Positions 6,056 to 8,508 of a stretch of DNA of 8,508 nt are shown here, piece by piece. How positions within the stretch are numbered: position 1 is the first letter of the stretch; each line of letters opens with the position of its first letter. The stretch is from Nitrospinaceae bacterium UBA3496 (GTDB taxonomy: Bacteria; UBA8248), in NCBI GenBank assembly GCA_002377645.1, contig DFQF01000024.1, positions 1 through 8,508 of the forward strand, read 5' to 3'. The notes beneath the pieces were generated by a model. That model had not been told where the DNA came from and ran no database searches. It was given only the letters and a program-made list of their open reading frames with translations. A program made the translations under genes and the position numbers.

Positions 6056-7309
6056 ATTATTACAAGCGTTCAGAATACACATTTACTGGATATGTCACCA
6101 CGTTTTCTTAACGGCGTGTTGGAAATACCCGTCTACCATATGCGAGGAGGCACTACGACGGGTGTCGTTCTTTTAGCAGATCATTTACCAAGCGATCTCA
6201 AACTACAGGAAGAAATTCTAAAACGTATTATGGGCGTCCCAATAAAAGGAAATTTGGATTTTAACACTCAAATCTCTGGGCTTGGGCGTGGAATTCCACA
6301 AAGTTGTAAGGTTTTTATTGTAAAATCGTCAGAACGAGACGACGCAGATATCGACAGCACGCTCGCTCAACTTGCGCCAACAAAAGCAGTAATTGATTGG
6401 AGTGTTAACTGTGGAAACATGTCGGCAGCACTGCCAATCTTTGCAGAAGAAATGGGTTTGATATCGCTGAAAACAGGCCGATCAAAAATCCGTATTCATA
6501 ATACTAATACTGGTGTAGTTGCACATGCGTTGATTGACATGCCGAAAACAGGTGAACCTATGGATGCCTCAACTGAAATACCTGGTGTGTTGGGTACATG
6601 GCCTGGAGTACAATTAGCTCTATTAAATCCAGTCGGATCCAAGACAAGCCAATTGCTCCCCACAGGAAATGTGGTCGACATATTTGACGGCATTGAAGCC
6701 TCCTGTTTAGACCTCGCAGTCCCTATGGTCATTATCCGTGCTACTGATCTCAGTAAAACGGCAGCAGAGTCACCCGAAGACTTGGATGCAGATCCAGTTT
6801 TCAAGACAAAGTTGCAACGGATTTGGATAGAAGCAGGTATAAAAATGGGTCTCACAGGGACTGATGGGAAGTACTTAACCCCTGAACAATTAGCTGTCAG
6901 CGAAACTATTCCAAAAGCCTGTATAATCTCGCCGCCTTCAGAAAAGGAAAAAACTCTCGGTGCCAATATTAGAGTGCGTTACTTCACACCTCAAGGTGCT
7001 CATAAGTCACTAGCGGTTACCGGCGGTGCTTGCCTTGCAGCCGGCTGTTTAGTACCAGGCACTGTAGCCCAAGAAATTGCTGAAAACATCTCGGTACTCG
7101 GTCAAGACTTAGCGGAACATGAGGTTAAAATGGCAAATCCGGCAGGTATTCTAAAAGCAACCATCGAAGGCAAGCAGGACGAAAATGATAATATATCGAT
7201 GCCTAGTGCCGCATACGAACGATCTACACAAATATTACTGCGGGGACATACGCCCATTTACAATGCTTCAGATGCACTTAAATCTTTCTATATAAAGCGC
7301 TTTCAATAG
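6056..7309 (+). CDS. PrpF-family isomerase (methylaconitate / oxalomesaconate isomerase-like)
   Basis: PrpF proteins have a diaminopimelate epimerase-like fold and move double bonds in tricarboxylates: 2-methylaconitate in the methylcitrate cycle, or 4-oxalomesaconate in gallate breakdown (GalD). Marks seen are IPVYHMRGGTTTGVVLL, SGLGRGIPQSCKVFIV with the lysine (codon 6308-6310), SVNCGNMSAAL with the catalytic-type cysteine (6410-6412), IRVRYFTPQG, and SLAVTGGACLAAGCLVPGT. No prpB/C/D or gallate genes are near, so the substrate is open. The start is uncertain: the frame opens at TTG 6041, GGAGGA points to ATT 6056 (417 residues), and the first ATG is 6092 (405 residues); all include the conserved core. 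The sequence is visibly richer in G and C than rpoN (one 60-base line counted by hand: about 43% at 6361 against 17% at 3001), which may mean a different origin. Confidence 0.87.
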   Translation: MITSVQNTHLLDMSPRFLNGVLEIPVYHMRGGTTTGVVLLADHLPSDLKLQEEILKRIMGVPIKGNLDFNTQISGLGRGIPQSCKVFIVKSSERDDADIDSTLAQLAPTKAVIDWSVNCGNMSAALPIFAEEMGLISLKTGRSKIRIHNTNTGVVAHALIDMPKTGEPMDASTEIPGVLGTWPGVQLALLNPVGSKTSQLLPTGNVVDIFDGIEASCLDLAVPMVIIRATDLSKTAAESPEDLDADPVFKTKLQRIWIEAGIKMGLTGTDGKYLTPEQLAVSETIPKACIISPPSEKEKTLGANIRVRYFTPQGAHKSLAVTGGACLAAGCLVPGTVAQEIAENISVLGQDLAEHEVKMANPAGILKATIEGKQDENDNISMPSAAYERSTQILLRGHTPIYNASDALKSFYIKRFQ

Positions 7310-7367
7310 GACCGACAACAAGTATATTAGCCGCTGACTTTTATGAAATTCTTAATTAAATTAAATA

Positions 7368-7384
7368 CCAAAAAATAGTTTTGG
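7368..7384. terminator. Weak hairpin between prpF and tRNA-Lys, possible two-way terminator
   Basis: CCAAAA-AATAG-TTTTGG is a perfect 6-bp stem with a 5-base loop, lying between two genes that converge. On the plus strand AAATTTTTTT follows; on the minus strand TATTTAATTT follows. It is placed to end both the prpF and the kamA-tRNA transcripts, but it is AT-rich and weak. Confidence 0.35.
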
Positions 7385-7398
7385 AAATTTTTTTAAAT

Positions 7399-7475
7399 TG
7401 GTGGGCAGCGTGGGAATCGAACCCACAACCTACGGATTAAGAGTCCGTTGCTCTGCCTGGTTGAGCTAGCTGCCC
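7399..7475 (-). tRNA. tRNA-Lys (anticodon CUU)
   Basis: A complete cloverleaf on the minus strand: acceptor stem GGGCAGC/GCTGCCC, TA at 8-9, D stem GCTC/GAGC, anticodon stem ACGGA/TCCGT with loop CTCTTAA (anticodon CTT at 7439-7441, Lys codon AAG), variable loop AGGTT, T stem GTGGG/CCCAC with loop TTCGATT, discriminator A and encoded CCA (7399-7401). It starts 26 bases after the stop of the radical SAM gene on the same strand, so they could share a transcript. Confidence 0.97.
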
Positions 7476-7501
7476 AGATTCTTGGATATAAAAAGTTGGA
7501 T

Positions 7502-8508
7502 TTACACTGTTTTTAAACTAATGGATTCTTTCATAGCGCTGAACTCATCTTCAAAAAAGAATTTTTGTTCACCAAAGGCAGGAGTTAAATCATTTAACCA
7601 CTTCGCATTTTCATCATACTTAGCGAAGAAAGGTTTTTGGACCCAATCAGGATTTCTTCCCTGAATGAATCTCAACACAAAAACTTTTTCCCCATTAATA
7701 TTAGAAACACCTTGAACTTCGATCTTTCCTGGTTCACTACTCATACTTGGCCCACGAACAGTTCTTCCTAATCCAGAAACCTGCATCAATGCTTTTCTAT
7801 ATATCTCGTAAGCTTTTACAAGAGGAATTTCAAAATAACATCGAGCACCAGTATCTCTTTCAACAAACATGTAATAAGGAATAATTCCAAGCTTTACCTG
7901 AGTAGTCCAAGTTTGTGCCCAAATATCTTCATGATCGTTTATATGAGCTAGAACAGGTCCTTGACTTCGAATAATTGTTCCAGTCTCCTGAACTCGATTT
8001 ATCGCTTTTCGGGCGATTTCTGTTTGCATTTCATGCCAGTGATTGTAGTGAGCCATAAGGGCGACATGTTTTCCTGATTTTACTAAACGTTCTAAAAGAC
8101 GAATCAAATCATCAGAATCCTTGTCACTAACAAAACGTTGCGGCCAGAAAGTCAAAGACTTTGTTCCTATTCTAATAGTTTGAACATGTTCTAAACGAGG
8201 ATCCTCAGCCAACGGTTGAAGATATTCTTCAAGATTCTTGGTTTTCATAACCATCGGATCACCACCAGTGATTAACAAATCGGTAACACCGGTATTCTGA
8301 GACAAATATTCATGTAGATTTTTAGCTTCATGAGAAGCAAACTTTAACTCTTTGTCACCAACAAACTGTGCCCATCGGAAACAAAATGTGCAATAGGAAT
8401 GGCACGTTTGACCTTGACTTGGAAAAAATAAAACCGTTTCCTTATACTTATGTTGCATTCCCTGCAAAATTTCTCCATCAAGGGCTGGAACATTTAGTTC
8501 CATTTGAC
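7502..8508 (-). CDS. Lysine 2,3-aminomutase-family radical SAM protein, N-terminus cut by the window edge
   Basis: A KamA-like radical SAM enzyme that would use a 4Fe-4S cluster, S-adenosylmethionine and PLP to shift an amino group. The cluster motif is C34-HSY-C38-TF-C41 (numbered from the Met at 8501-8503), followed by FRWAQF; the SAM-binding GGDP is near residue 81. K260 in PGKIEVQG lines up with the PLP lysine of the GGGGKI motif in lysine 2,3-aminomutase. The Met at 8503 is probably internal: MELNVPALDGE lies in the conserved part just before HKYKETVLFF, no ribosome binding site is visible, the frame stays open to the edge, and family members have about 100 more residues before this point. 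The FCFRWAQF motif differs from classical KamA and EpmB (CRHC or CRYC), so it is a separate subgroup whose substrate I cannot name. The stop is TAA at 7502-7504. Confidence 0.85.
   Translation of the reverse strand, partial: QMELNVPALDGEILQGMQHKYKETVLFFPSQGQTCHSYCTFCFRWAQFVGDKELKFASHEAKNLHEYLSQNTGVTDLLITGGDPMVMKTKNLEEYLQPLAEDPRLEHVQTIRIGTKSLTFWPQRFVSDKDSDDLIRLLERLVKSGKHVALMAHYNHWHEMQTEIARKAINRVQETGTIIRSQGPVLAHINDHEDIWAQTWTTQVKLGIIPYYMFVERDTGARCYFEIPLVKAYEIYRKALMQVSGLGRTVRGPSMSSEPGKIEVQGVSNINGEKVFVLRFIQGRNPDWVQKPFFAKYDENAKWLNDLTPAFGEQKFFFEDEFSAMKESISLKTV

Noticed and set aside
6496..6966. 156-codon open frame on the minus strand inside prpF
   Set aside because: It is antisense to a clear PrpF-family gene and its translation shows no recognisable domain; a shadow frame.
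8501..8503. ATG as the true start of the radical SAM gene
   Set aside because: It lies within the conserved part just before the cluster motif, the frame is open to the window edge, and no ribosome site is visible in the remaining five bases.

Overview
The window looks like chromosomal DNA from an AT-rich Gram-negative bacterium. Evidence for this is a D-Ala-D-Ala carboxypeptidase with a signal peptide, a full-length sigma-54 factor, and good Shine-Dalgarno sites of the AGGAGA/GGAGG type. UGA ends at least one gene (the CocE-type hydrolase) and Trp is read from TGG, so the code is the normal bacterial one. A marine delta-like lineage such as SAR324 or Nitrospinota would fit, but this is a guess from gene mix and base composition. 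I see no mobile element, CRISPR array or phage gene.

Layout. The left edge holds the first 30 codons of a minus-strand O-acetylhomoserine sulfhydrylase (metY-like), preceded by a terminator-like hairpin. Next, all on the minus strand, come a dacA-type carboxypeptidase (256-1422), a small hidden gene at 1553-1843 that a normal ORF search misses, and a sugar phosphate isomerase/epimerase (1906-2715). The plus strand then carries rpoN (2816-4171), a CocE/NonD-family hydrolase (4265-5992) and a PrpF-family isomerase (about 6056-7309). The right end, on the minus strand, holds a radical SAM protein of the lysine 2,3-aminomutase family (cut by the window edge), followed by tRNA-Lys(CUU) 26 bases after its stop.

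The most interesting item is the hidden gene at 1553-1843. Read with UGA as selenocysteine it gives a 96-residue exported protein: a signal peptide plus one complete heavy-metal-associated (MerP/HMA-like) domain. The metal-binding motif, normally GMTCxxC, reads GMT-U-P-S-S-U-P. Both in-frame UGAs fall in the cysteine motif and nowhere else, the flanking frame is intact, and a 6-bp hairpin with loop UGGAA sits 22 bases after the second UGA, where a bacterial SECIS would be. This is most simply a double-selenocysteine, UxxxU metal-binding selenoprotein.

How the genes fit together. The isomerase and the selenoprotein gene are 62 bases apart on the same strand and could share a transcript. CocE hydrolase and PrpF are a possible small catabolic pair, but a perfect 12-bp inverted repeat with a T-run stands between them and runs straight into the prpF ribosome binding site. 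The prpF start is also odd: the only good Shine-Dalgarno site points to an AUU codon. The rpoN gene lacks its usual lptB/hpf/ptsN neighbours and is much more AT-rich to the eye than prpF.
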